64,000 nucleotides of DNA from DATFRY01 sp035489015 (GTDB lineage Bacteria > Myxococcota_A > Polyangia > Haliangiales > Haliangiaceae): contig DATHKR010000287.1 in the NCBI GenBank assembly GCA_035489015.1, positions 33,556-97,555 on the forward strand. Reading direction: 5' to 3'. The notes under the pieces are model-generated. The model did no database searches. It was not told the DNA's origin and saw only the letters and a list, made by a program, of their open reading frames with translations. Shown piece after piece: positions 46,137-55,777 of the stretch. Every line of letters starts with the position of its first letter. Position 1 is the stretch's first letter. Position numbers and translations under genes: made by a program.

Positions 46137-48956
46137 TCACTCGATCGAGGCGGCGCCGCGCAGCCGGCCGAAGATCTCCTCGGCCCGCTGGCGCAGCTTG
46201 ATCGCGTCATCGCCGGCGCCGACCTGCTCGCGCAGGACCGCGTAGCTGCGGTAGCAGCGGGCCAGCTCGAGCTCGTTCTTCATCCCGGCCAGGATCTCGA
46301 CCGCGCGGCGGAAGTGGTCGTCGGCCCGGCGGGCCAGCTCCGGCGAGGTCAGCCCGGCCGCGCGCAGCGACTCGCCCAGCACCCGGTGGGCGGTGCCGAC
46401 GTGAACCCGGGTGCCGACCTCCTCGCCGATGGCCAGCGCGCGCAGCCCGTAGTCGTGGGCCTGGCCGGCGTCGCCCATGCCAATGTGGACCTCGGCCAGC
46501 CGACGGCAGCACTCCGACATCGCCGCCTTGTGGCCGAGCGCGGTCGCCAGCGACATCGCCTCGAGCAGGTGCTCGACCGCCTCGGAGCCGCGCCCCATCG
46601 CCGCCTTGCACTCGCCCAGGCGCGAGAGCACCTCGCTCTGGGCCAGCTTCTCGCCGATCTCCTCGGCGATGCGGTGGGCCTCGTCGAACATCTCGAGCGC
46701 CATCTCGTACGAGCCGTCCGCGGTGTGCACGCCGCCCAGGTCGCACAGCGACTGCACCACGCCGGACAGATCGCCGATGTCGCGGCGCAGATCGAGCGCC
46801 TCGCGGAACTGCCGGTTGGCCGCCTTGAACGCGCCGGAGTCGTTGTGGACCCGGCCGATGTTGGCCAGCGACAGCGCGATCGAGCGGCGGTCGCCGAGGG
46901 CGCGTCGGATCGCCAGCGCCTGGCGGTGGAACTCGAGCGCCTGGCCGTAGCTGCCGCGCAGCCAGTGCACCTTGCCGATGTCGTCGAGGGTGCCGGCGAT
47001 GCCGCGCCGGTCGTTGGCCTGGGTGAACAGCTCGTGGGCCGCCCGCAGGTGATCGGTGGCGCGATCGTACTCGCCGCGCCGCCGGTAGATGCGGCCCAGC
47101 CGGCCGTGCGCCGCGCCCCCCTTGGCCTTCTGGTCGAACAGCCAGGCCAGGCGCAGCATCTCGCTGAAGTGAGCGTGGGCCTCGTCGGTCCGGCCGATGA
47201 GGTCGAGGACGCTGCCCAGGTTGTGCAGCGCGGCCAGCCGCGCCACCGCGTCCTCCGCGTCGAGCATGGCCAGCGCCTTGCCGTACAGCTCGACCGCCTG
47301 CTCGTTGGCGTAGCGCGCCATCGCCTTGTCGGCGCCGGTCAGGTAGCAGTGGGCGGCGCGGTCCGGGTCGCCGCCCCGCTCGTACAGCTGGGCCAGGAAC
47401 TCGAGCTGCTCCTCGGAGCGGGCCGAGAGCTTGGTCTCCAGCCACTGCGCGGCCAGCCGGTGGAAGCGGGCCAGCCGCTTCGGCTCGGTGCTGTGCGCGA
47501 TGAGCTCGCGCTCGAGGTTGTGCTTGAAGACCAGCTCGACGTCGCCGCTCACCGTCGAGTCGTCGGACTCGAGCCGGAGCAGGTAGTCGCGGTCGACCAG
47601 GTCCTCGATCACCTCGATGACGCGCGCGCGGACCGGCTCGCCCGCGTCGGTCCAGTCCAGGTCGTCGGCGGTCCGGCCGCGCTCCGGGTCGACCAGCGCG
47701 CTGTCGATCCGGGTGAGCGCGACCACCGCGCCGATCCAGAAGACGTTGCCGAACACGGCGCCCTTCTCGAGGATGTCGCGCTCCTCGCCGGCCAGCGCCG
47801 CGATGCGCGCCTCGATCGCCTCCTCGATGCTGATCGGCAGCTCGGTCGCCGCCGCCCGCTCCGGGTCGATCCGCCACGGCTCGGTGCGCGCGTCGATGGT
47901 GCCGTTCTCGAGGAACAGGCGGACCAGCTGCTCGAGGAAGTGCGGGTTGCCGCCGGTCATCTCGACCGCGTCGTCGACGATCTCGGGCGGCACCGCGTCG
48001 CAGCGCGACAGCAGGACCGACAGCATGGTGGCGGCGTCGTCCTGCTCGAGGTTGCGGAGGTCGATGCGCAGGTGATCGGTCGTGCCGGACCCCCACTCGG
48101 AGAAGCGGACCAGGAGCTCGGGCCGCGCCGCGGCGATGAGCACCACCGGCGATCCGCCCAGCCCGGCCCCGAGCTCGCGCAGCACCTGCAGGCTGTCCTC
48201 GTCGGCCCACTGCAGATCATCGAACACCAGCACCAGCGGGCTCTCCTGCGCGTCCACCTCGATGAAGCGGCGCAAGACGGTGCGGGTGATCTCGTCGTTC
48301 TGGTTCGGGCTCTCGCCCAGGACGCGCAGGAACGGCGAGTCGGGGAAGTCGAGGTCGAGGAACTGGCCGAGGAAGTGGAGCACCTCGGCGACCCGCCGGT
48401 CGCCGAACACCCGCTCGACCTCGGCGGTGAAGCGCGCCTTGCACGATTGGACCGGCTCTCCCTCGGGCAGGGCGAAGCGGTTGCGCAGGAGCTGGTCGAG
48501 CACGCCGTAGCGGCCACCGTCGGCGCTGGCGCGCCCGCGGAACACCCGCGAGGACGGCGCCACGTGGCGCTCGAGCAGCTCGGCGATGAGCCGGCTCTTG
48601 CCGGTCCCCTGGTTGCCGACCACCGTGATGAGCTGCGGGGCCTGGAAGTCGATCGCGCGCGACACCGCCTCGGCCATCTCGGCCAGCTCGCGCTCGCGCC
48701 CGACCAGGCGGCTGCGCACGCCGCGCACCGAGAACGCGTCGCTCTGCGAGCCGGCCCGCGCGCCCGGCGCGGTCGGTCGACGCGAGGGGATCGGCGGCGG
48801 CATCGGCGGCGGGCGCGATGGCGGGGGCGGGACCAGACGCTGAACGGTCGGCTCCTCGGCCGCGCGACTCGCCTCGCGACCCGCCTCGCCTCCGCCGGGA
48901 GGTCCGGCCCCGACGCTCGCCGCGACCCGTGCGGCGCCCAGCTGCGCCTCGGGCAT
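46137..48956 (-). CDS. AAA/STAND ATPase with C-terminal TPR repeats
   Basis: 939 residues. A Pro-rich N-terminus (about 1-80) leads to an AAA_16-type ATPase with Walker A (VVGNQGTGKSRLI) and Walker B (LVLVFDDLQWADE), then winged-helix segments and at least nine TPR repeats (about 500-900, for example GYLAIRRALGDRRSIALSLANIG-like units). The architecture is that of signalling ATPases of the MalT/AfsR kind without a visible DNA-binding or kinase domain. ATG 48956 was chosen; TTG 48989 would add 11 residues but coincides with a promoter-like TTGTCG. It is cotranscribed with cca. Confidence 0.85.
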   Translation of the reverse strand: MPEAQLGAARVAASVGAGPPGGGEAGREASRAAEEPTVQRLVPPPPSRPPPMPPPIPSRRPTAPGARAGSQSDAFSVRGVRSRLVGRERELAEMAEAVSRAIDFQAPQLITVVGNQGTGKSRLIAELLERHVAPSSRVFRGRASADGGRYGVLDQLLRNRFALPEGEPVQSCKARFTAEVERVFGDRRVAEVLHFLGQFLDLDFPDSPFLRVLGESPNQNDEITRTVLRRFIEVDAQESPLVLVFDDLQWADEDSLQVLRELGAGLGGSPVVLIAAARPELLVRFSEWGSGTTDHLRIDLRNLEQDDAATMLSVLLSRCDAVPPEIVDDAVEMTGGNPHFLEQLVRLFLENGTIDARTEPWRIDPERAAATELPISIEEAIEARIAALAGEERDILEKGAVFGNVFWIGAVVALTRIDSALVDPERGRTADDLDWTDAGEPVRARVIEVIEDLVDRDYLLRLESDDSTVSGDVELVFKHNLERELIAHSTEPKRLARFHRLAAQWLETKLSARSEEQLEFLAQLYERGGDPDRAAHCYLTGADKAMARYANEQAVELYGKALAMLDAEDAVARLAALHNLGSVLDLIGRTDEAHAHFSEMLRLAWLFDQKAKGGAAHGRLGRIYRRRGEYDRATDHLRAAHELFTQANDRRGIAGTLDDIGKVHWLRGSYGQALEFHRQALAIRRALGDRRSIALSLANIGRVHNDSGAFKAANRQFREALDLRRDIGDLSGVVQSLCDLGGVHTADGSYEMALEMFDEAHRIAEEIGEKLAQSEVLSRLGECKAAMGRGSEAVEHLLEAMSLATALGHKAAMSECCRRLAEVHIGMGDAGQAHDYGLRALAIGEEVGTRVHVGTAHRVLGESLRAAGLTSPELARRADDHFRRAVEILAGMKNELELARCYRSYAVLREQVGAGDDAIKLRQRAEEIFGRLRGAASIE

Positions 48957-49256
48957 GGTGTCGGATATCCGCCCAGGATCGCGCGACAAGAGACCTACAC
49001 CTTACCGCCCAGCGCTCCCGGGCGGCAAGGGCGCCCATGGCCGCCGGTGCGCTCGATCCATCGCGAGCGCGGTGAAGCGCGATTGCGCCGCGGCGCGACG
49101 GGCGACGCGCGCGCGCGCGTGAATGGCCGCGCGCGAGTGGCCCGAGGAGGGCGTGGATCCGCTGCGCGGGTCGCGAATCGCGCGGCGCACGCGAACCTCG
49201 CCGGGCAGCCTGGATGACAGCTCGACCGCCCGAGGTGTACGATCGTCAGCGCAGAC
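48957..49256. other. 300-base intergenic region, divergent promoter zone
   Basis: No gene seen on either strand. It contains a short alternating CG tract (about 49106-49117). Near its right end ATGACA (49214-49219) and TACGAT (49238-49243) with an 18-base spacer form a plausible promoter for the gene at 49257, with a predicted leader of about 7 bases. On the left, a weak TTGTCG/TATCCG pair precedes the ATPase gene on the minus strand. Confidence 0.4.
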
Positions 49257-49676
49257 GTGAAGGGGACCCTGCTCGCGGCAGCGCTGTGCGCGGTTCTCGG
49301 GACCGGCTGTCCCACCGTGGATCTGGGTGAGACGCCGACCGAGCCGGGCGCCTGCCGGCCGGATCGCGCCTACTTCGAGGACGTGATGTGGCCCGACTTC
49401 TTCGCGCCGGACGACGAGGCCCGCTCGTGCGTCGACGAGGCCGCCTGCCACCGGATCGAGGACGGGCGCTCGGCGCTCCGCTTCGAGACCGCCGAGCCGA
49501 TCGATCAGAACCACAACTACGACGTCATCACTCGCTTCCTCAACTGCGGCGCTCCGGAGGCCAGCTCGGCGCTGACCAAGCCGCTCGACGGCATCGACGA
49601 GCACGGCGGCGGCGAGCTGTTCGGGGCCGGCTCCGCCCCGGAGGAGACCTTCCTCGGATGGTTCGCGCTCGAATAG
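49257..49676 (+). CDS. Hypothetical lipoprotein with paired cysteines
   Basis: 139 residues, GTG 49257. Lipoprotein signal ending VLGTGC. The mature part has CRPDRAYFEDVMWPDF, a cysteine/histidine segment CVDEAACH (two cysteines five apart and a His, not a canonical CxxCH haem site), RFLNCGAPEASS and HGGGELF. I do not know the function; the spacing of these motifs suggests a small disulfide-bonded exported domain. It overlaps the next gene by 19 bases and starts a four-gene envelope operon. Confidence 0.7.
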   Translation: MKGTLLAAALCAVLGTGCPTVDLGETPTEPGACRPDRAYFEDVMWPDFFAPDDEARSCVDEAACHRIEDGRSALRFETAEPIDQNHNYDVITRFLNCGAPEASSALTKPLDGIDEHGGGELFGAGSAPEETFLGWFALE

Positions 49677-50446
49677 GCGCGCGCGGCCTGGCCATCGCCC
49701 TGGCCGGCGCGCTCCTCGCCCTCGCGCCGCGCCCGGCCGCGGCCGACGCGTACCTGCGCGTCATCAGCCAGCGCGCGCCGGTCCACACCGGTCCGGGCGC
49801 GAGCTACCGCGAGCTGTACGTGGCGGAGCGAGGCGAGGTGTTCCAGGTGCTCGAGCGCGGCGGATCAGGCTTCTGGTTCCGGGTCCAGCTCGAGGACGGC
49901 ACCAGCGGCTGGGTCCTGGGCGAGCTGGTCTTTCCGTTCGAGGTGGTGGACGACGAGAACCCGGGCGTGTTCCGCCGCATGGGTCGCGCGATCCGCCGCG
50001 CCATCCTCGGCCCGTCGCCGGTCCCCTACTCCGACGTCGAGATCTCCTTCTCCGCCGGCGTCATCGACACCGAGGGGGCATTCCTCCTGCGCCCGGCCTG
50101 GCTCATCGACTCGTACTTCGCGATCGAGGGGTTCGCCGGGCTGAGCCCGCGCCAGGACGACGACCTCTACCTGGCCGGCCTGGGGTGGACCCTTCGCCTC
50201 ATCCCCGGCGCCGCGATCGGCCCGTTCCTCAACGTCGGGGTGGGCGCCGCGCACCTCCGCCCCAAGGCAGACAACTTCGCGCAGGAGACCGAGACGCTGA
50301 TGGCGCTGGCGGCGGGCGGCGGCTTCGAGATCACCTTCCGCAAGCAGATCACGATCCGGCTCGATTATCGCAACTGGACCATCTTCGACCCGGACAAGGC
50401 CTCCAGCGGGCAGGAGCTGAGCGGTGGGCTTGCGATCTTCTTCTAG
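49658..50446 (+). CDS. Exported SH3-domain and outer-membrane beta-barrel protein
   Basis: 262 residues, ATG 49658. Signal peptide (to about residue 29, ending PAAADA), then a bacterial SH3-like domain (RAPVHTGPGASYRELYVAERG and GSGFWFRVQLEDGTSGWVLG) and a C-terminal eight-or-so-stranded barrel domain ending LSGGLAIFF, a beta-strand with terminal Phe typical of outer-membrane proteins. SH3 domains of this kind often bind cell wall, so the protein may tether the outer membrane to peptidoglycan. It overlaps both neighbours. Confidence 0.8.
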   Translation: MVRARIGARGLAIALAGALLALAPRPAAADAYLRVISQRAPVHTGPGASYRELYVAERGEVFQVLERGGSGFWFRVQLEDGTSGWVLGELVFPFEVVDDENPGVFRRMGRAIRRAILGPSPVPYSDVEISFSAGVIDTEGAFLLRPAWLIDSYFAIEGFAGLSPRQDDDLYLAGLGWTLRLIPGAAIGPFLNVGVGAAHLRPKADNFAQETETLMALAAGGGFEITFRKQITIRLDYRNWTIFDPDKASSGQELSGGLAIFF

Positions 50447-50678
50447 ACGACGGCGCCCGGGGCGCATCCTCGCGCTCGTGATGGTCGCGGCGGCGCTGGC
50501 CGGCGCGGGCTGCGGTCGGTTCGCGGTGCGCGCCAGCGAGAAGGAGCACCTCGCCGATCGCACCATGCGGTTCGACGCCGACGGGCACGAGTCGGCGGCC
50601 GACGATCACGTGCTGTCCAACCGCGAGGGATCCGCGGGCGGTCGCGGCACCAGCGGGGGCGGATGCGGCTGCAACTAG
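50424..50678 (+). CDS. DUF4266 small lipoprotein
   Basis: 84 residues, GTG 50424, overlapping the upstream gene by 23 bases. Lipoprotein signal ending AGAGCG, then LADRTMRFDADGHESAADDH and the terminal Gly/Cys motif GGGCGCN, which I recognise as the DUF4266 family. DUF4266 genes typically sit directly before a DUF3570 gene, as here. Function unknown. Confidence 0.85.
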   Translation: MGLRSSSRRRRPGRILALVMVAAALAGAGCGRFAVRASEKEHLADRTMRFDADGHESAADDHVLSNREGSAGGRGTSGGGCGCN

Positions 50679-51958
50679 CGCTGGCCCGGCGCGCGGTCGC
50701 CGGAGCCGCGGTCGCCACCGCGCTGGTGATGGCGGCGGCCGCGATCGCCCCGGTGTGGGCCGACGATCAGATCGACCTCACCACCACCTGGTACCTGGAG
50801 CGCCGGCGCGGGCCGGAGGGCGGGCTGTCGGTGGTGCACCCGCAGCTCGACGTCCAGCTCGACGCGGGCGACTCGGTCACCGTCGGCGCCGGCTACACCG
50901 CCGACGTGGTCAGCGGGGCGACCGCCTCGGTCTTCTCGGTCGACGCGGTCGCCTCGGCCACGCCGTTCGAGGACGTGCGCCACGAGGCCCACGCCAGCCT
51001 GGCGATCAAGGGCAGCCGCTCGGGGCTCTCGGTCGGCGCCGGCGCCGCGGCCGAGCGCGACTACACGTCGATCAACGTGGTGGTGGCCGGCAACGTCGAC
51101 CTGCCCGGCAAGAACACCAACCTCGCCCTGTCCTACACCCACCACTTCGACCACGTGTGCGACCGCGACAACGGCATGGCCGGCGCGCTCGAGCGGCGCG
51201 CGCTGACCGGGCTGCAGCCGTGCGAGCGCTCGAGCCTCATCCTGGTCGACGACACGCCGGGCGAGACGGTGTGGCGCGAGGTCGAGATCGACACCGCCGA
51301 GGCCACGCTCACCCAGAACCTGTCCCCCACCCTGGCGGTGCAGGCCGGGGCGTACGGCCAGATCCTGCGCGGGTTCCAGTCCAACCCGTACCGGCGCGTG
51401 GCCGTCTCCGGGGTCGAGCCGCAGGAGTCGGTGCCGGACGTGCGCGGGCGGCTCGCGCTGTTCCTGCAGGCCAACAAGTACCTGACCGGCCTGCACTCGG
51501 CGGTGCACGGCGCGGTGCGCGGCTACAGCGACACCTGGGGGGTCAACTCGCTGGCGCTGGAGATGGGCTACAGCCAGTACTTCGGCGACTCGCTGTTGTT
51601 CCGCCTGCGCGGCCGGGTCTACCAGCAGACCGAGGCGTCCTTCTTCAAGGACGCGTTCTTCTACGACACCGAGGGGCCGGCCGGCGCCTACTTCACCGGC
51701 GACCGCGAGCTGGCGCCGATCCGCAACGTGCTGGGCGGCGCCAGGCTGAGCTACATCGGGGTCGGCCAGGACGGCGAGAGCGTGTGGGGCCTGTTCGACG
51801 AGGTCCGCTTCGAGCTGAAGGGGGACGTCTTGCTCCTCGACGAGCTGCCCGCCAACCCGGAGGAGGACAACCCGGCCGGCATCGGCGGCCAGTTCCTTTC
51901 GAGCGGGCAGCTCATCGACGCGTTCGTGCTCCAGCTGGCGCTGCACACCGCGTTCTGA
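50663..51958 (+). CDS. DUF3570 family outer-membrane protein
   Basis: 431 residues, ATG 50663, overlapping the DUF4266 gene by 16 bases. Signal peptide to about residue 34 (APVWADD), then a long alternation of polar and hydrophobic strands (DLTTTWYLERRR, LSVVHPQLDVQL, and so on), ending QLALHTAF with a C-terminal aromatic residue. This fits a beta-barrel of perhaps 16 strands. In other bacteria the DUF4266/DUF3570 pair often occurs with an ApbE-type FMN transferase and a thioredoxin-like protein, but neither is adjacent here. Confidence 0.86.
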   Translation: MRLQLALARRAVAGAAVATALVMAAAAIAPVWADDQIDLTTTWYLERRRGPEGGLSVVHPQLDVQLDAGDSVTVGAGYTADVVSGATASVFSVDAVASATPFEDVRHEAHASLAIKGSRSGLSVGAGAAAERDYTSINVVVAGNVDLPGKNTNLALSYTHHFDHVCDRDNGMAGALERRALTGLQPCERSSLILVDDTPGETVWREVEIDTAEATLTQNLSPTLAVQAGAYGQILRGFQSNPYRRVAVSGVEPQESVPDVRGRLALFLQANKYLTGLHSAVHGAVRGYSDTWGVNSLALEMGYSQYFGDSLLFRLRGRVYQQTEASFFKDAFFYDTEGPAGAYFTGDRELAPIRNVLGGARLSYIGVGQDGESVWGLFDEVRFELKGDVLLLDELPANPEEDNPAGIGGQFLSSGQLIDAFVLQLALHTAF

Positions 51959-51971
51959 GCCCGCCGCGGCG

Positions 51972-53327
<1,356 letters not shown>

Positions 53328-53387
53328 CCTCGGCTCACTGTATATCCGAAGCCCGGTGGCAACCAGAAGCCGCCACCCGCGGGCTGA

Positions 53388-53417
53388 TTGACCGTCCGCT
53401 GGCGCGAGGAGTAACCT
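53388..53417 (+). promoter_or_regulatory. Putative promoter of the Glt/Nfs-like operon
   Basis: TTGACC at 53388-53393, 18-base spacer, TAACCT at 53412-53417, then 7 bases to GTG 53425. Predicted start of transcription falls at the start codon. I found no convincing -24/-12 sigma-54 promoter here, so the adjacent sigma-54 activator need not control it. Confidence 0.45.
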
Positions 53418-53424
53418 CGATGCG

Positions 53425-54189
53425 GTGCTTGCGATGGGACGGGGGCAGCAAGCGCTCATCCTGAGTGCGCTTGCCGCGGCGGCAGCCGCGCCTGCGGCGC
53501 AGGCGCAGCCGGCGTCGTCGACCGAGCCGCCGGTGTCGGCCAGCTTGCCTGGATCGCCGGCAGCCGGAAATCCAGCCCGCCCGTCCGACGCGCCGGTCCC
53601 CTCGTGCCTCGATCAGTCGATCGTCGATCAGCTCGGGCAGAGCGTGCGCCCGCGCGGGGTCCAGAAGCGCGACTTCATGAAGCGCGGGCAGGTCGAGCTG
53701 GTCGCCCACGGCGGGATGTTCGCCAGCGACCTCCTGTCCACCTCCTATCTGTATGGCGGCGCGGCGGCCTTCTTCCTGACCGAGGACCTCGGCATCGAGG
53801 CGAGCGTCGACGTCACCTACCTCAAGCTCGACCTCGACCGGTCGCTGGCCGAGTTCTTCGGCGACGACCGCTTCGTGTCCGGGCGCGGCTACCTCGCCCT
53901 CGGCAACCTGCTCTGGTCGCCGGTCCACGCCAAGCTGAAGATGGGCGACAGCATCGTCCACACCGACTTCATCATCGCGGCCGGCGGCGGGCGGCTCATC
54001 CACGACAGCGTGCAGGGCATGGCGTTCGACGGCGGCGCGCTGCTCGACATGTTCCTGACCCGCTGGATCACCCTTCGCTTCGACCTGCGCGACGTGGTGC
54101 TGGTCCAGGAAGCGGTCGGCGAGACTCGCCTCACCAACAACCTGACCTTCACCGGAGGCCTCGGGCTGTGGCTCCCGACCGGATGGTAG
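53425..54189 (+). CDS. Outer-membrane beta-barrel protein, GltA/B- or NfsA/B-like
   Basis: 254 residues, GTG 53425. Signal peptide (LILSALAAAAAAPAAQAQ), a Ser/Pro linker, and a conserved block CLDQSIVDQLGQ with KRDFMKRGQVEL and GGMFASDLLSTSYLYG, followed by barrel-like strands and a C-terminal GLGLWLPTGW. The same block recurs in the next gene (CIDQ, GGYYVSDLFSSTYAVG), so the two are paralogues. In Myxococcus xanthus the Glt and Nfs machineries have a pair of such barrels; which of the two this is cannot be told. Overlaps the next gene by 7 bases. Confidence 0.75.
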   Translation: MLAMGRGQQALILSALAAAAAAPAAQAQPASSTEPPVSASLPGSPAAGNPARPSDAPVPSCLDQSIVDQLGQSVRPRGVQKRDFMKRGQVELVAHGGMFASDLLSTSYLYGGAAAFFLTEDLGIEASVDVTYLKLDLDRSLAEFFGDDRFVSGRGYLALGNLLWSPVHAKLKMGDSIVHTDFIIAAGGGRLIHDSVQGMAFDGGALLDMFLTRWITLRFDLRDVVLVQEAVGETRLTNNLTFTGGLGLWLPTGW

Positions 54190-54935
54190 CGGGCCCAGGG
54201 CTGGCGCTGGCGCTGGCGCTGGTGGGCTCGGCCGCGCTGGCCGGCGCGGCGCATGCGCAGCCGGCCGCGGACCGACCGGCGCGGGTCGAGGGGCCGGCGT
54301 CGGCGAGGGCCGCGGCGGCCGCGCCGCTCGATCGGCCGACCAGCGTCTGCATCGATCAGGAGATCGCCGACCGCCTCGCCATCAAGCGCAAGCGGCGCAA
54401 GGTGGTGGACCGCCTGTTCGTGAAGCAGGCCCGCCACGAGCTGTCGCTGATGGGCGGCTACTACGTGTCCGACCTGTTCTCGTCGACCTACGCGGTCGGC
54501 GCCTCGTACACGTATCACATGACCGAGACCACCGCGGTCGAGCTGAGCGGCGCGCTGACCCACGCCAACGCCGATCTCCTGCGCGCGCTCGAGGGGGAGC
54601 GCGACATGGTGATCGACGACGACTTCGCCCAGGTCCGCTTCCTCGAGTCGCTGCTGCTGTGGACGCCGGTGTACGGCAAGCTGCGGCTGGGCGGCGCGGT
54701 GTCGCGCTTCGACATTCACCTCGACGCCGGGGTCGGCGTCATCGACTCGCAGACCAGCCGCGGCGCCGCCGGGGTGGCCGGCATCGGGGTGAAGCTGTTC
54801 ACCGGGCACGCGATGGCCGTGCGGCTCGACGCCCGCGATCACATCTTCCGCCAGGAGCTGCTCCAGGAGCGCTACCTGGTCAACGACCTGTCCGTGACCC
54901 TGGGCCTGTCCCTGTTCCTGCCGCTCGGCAACTGA
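54183..54935 (+). CDS. Outer-membrane beta-barrel protein, paralogue of the preceding gene
   Basis: 250 residues, ATG 54183 overlapping the upstream stop by 7 bases. Signal peptide (LALALALVGSAALAGAAHA), then VCIDQEIADRLAIKRKRRK, the GGYYVSDLFSSTYAVG block shared with its upstream neighbour, and barrel strands ending LGLSLFLPLGN. Together they are consistent with the GltA/GltB (NfsA/NfsB) outer-membrane pair that forms the outer module of the machinery. Confidence 0.75.
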   Translation: MVAGPGLALALALVGSAALAGAAHAQPAADRPARVEGPASARAAAAAPLDRPTSVCIDQEIADRLAIKRKRRKVVDRLFVKQARHELSLMGGYYVSDLFSSTYAVGASYTYHMTETTAVELSGALTHANADLLRALEGERDMVIDDDFAQVRFLESLLLWTPVYGKLRLGGAVSRFDIHLDAGVGVIDSQTSRGAAGVAGIGVKLFTGHAMAVRLDARDHIFRQELLQERYLVNDLSVTLGLSLFLPLGN

Positions 54936-54991
54936 CCCGGCACGATCACCGAGGAATGAACCCGCTGAGGAACCGCCCGAGGACTCCATCG

Positions 54992-55777
54992 ATGTCGCGA
55001 ACGCCCGTGCTTCTGTGCGCCGCCCTGGCGCTGGTCGCGGCGGCTGCCTGGCCCGGATCGGCCGCGGCCCAGCGCCGCAGGTCGGTGCCGGCCCGCAAGG
55101 CGCCGGCTCGCGCGCCGGTCCCCGCGCCGGCGCCGGCGCCCGCACCTCCGCCGGCGACGCCGACGCCGAGCCCGTCGGGCGCGCCCGGGTCGTCGACGTC
55201 GTCCTCCGGCGCGCCGCCCGCGACCCAGCCGGCCGCGCCACCGACCGCGCTGGCCGAGTCGACCGTCGACGTCGATGCCCTGCGCCAGGAGTATCTGGCG
55301 CTGCGCGATCAGCTGTTTCGCTCGCGCGCGCGGGCGGCGGCGGTGGCCAGCTCGCTCTACTCGACCAAGCTGCGCATCCTGCTCGACTACGGCAGCTCGC
55401 GGTTCTACACGGTCACCCGCGCCACCATCCGCCTCGACGGGGCCAGCATCTACGACGACGCCCAGGGGGCGATCGCGAACGATCGGGCGCCGCGCTGGGA
55501 CGGCTTCGTCGCGCCCGGCCGCCACCTCGTCACCATCAGGATCGAGGCGGCCGGCAAGGACGACCAGCGCTTCACCACCGCGCTGGAGAGCTCCTTCGCG
55601 GTCCAGGCGCCGGCCGGCAAGGACCTGGTGGTGAAGTGCGCGGCAAAGGACGAGGGCGACATCGCCTACCAGTGGCAGCGCAACGAGCACGGCAGCTACC
55701 GGCTTCGCCTCGACGTGTCGATCGAGAGCGCCAGCCGACCGGGGGGACAGGGTGGCGGCCGGCGCCCGAAGCGCTAG
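54992..55777 (+). CDS. Exported Pro-rich protein of the Glt/Nfs-like cluster, unnamed
   Basis: 261 residues, ATG 54992 with a GAGGAC ribosome site (ATG 54956 is an alternative). Signal peptide (LLCAALALVAAAAWPGSAAAQ), a long Pro/Ala linker (about residues 30-85), a helical segment LRQEYLALRDQLFRSRARAAA, and a conserved beta domain (TVTRATIRLDGASIYDDAQG, then FVAPGRHLVTIRIEAAGKDD). I have no certain name for it; it is not one of the canonical Glt or Nfs A-H proteins. It overlaps the next gene by 26 bases, so it is part of the unit. Confidence 0.7.
   Translation: MSRTPVLLCAALALVAAAAWPGSAAAQRRRSVPARKAPARAPVPAPAPAPAPPPATPTPSPSGAPGSSTSSSGAPPATQPAAPPTALAESTVDVDALRQEYLALRDQLFRSRARAAAVASSLYSTKLRILLDYGSSRFYTVTRATIRLDGASIYDDAQGAIANDRAPRWDGFVAPGRHLVTIRIEAAGKDDQRFTTALESSFAVQAPAGKDLVVKCAAKDEGDIAYQWQRNEHGSYRLRLDVSIESASRPGGQGGGRRPKR

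Noticed and set aside
45885..49217. 1110-codon open frame on the plus strand antisense to the AAA/TPR ATPase and cca
   Set aside because: Same cause: the real genes have clear Walker and nucleotidyltransferase motifs, while this frame has only Arg/His/Val-rich composition.
49433..49456. Possible c-type haem site in the lipoprotein at 49257
   Set aside because: Spacing is C-x5-CH, not CxxCH, so I did not call a cytochrome.
53328..53424. Sigma-54 (-24/-12) promoter for the Glt/Nfs-like operon
   Set aside because: No TGGCAC-N5-TTGC-like pair with correct spacing; a TTGACC/TAACCT pair fits better.
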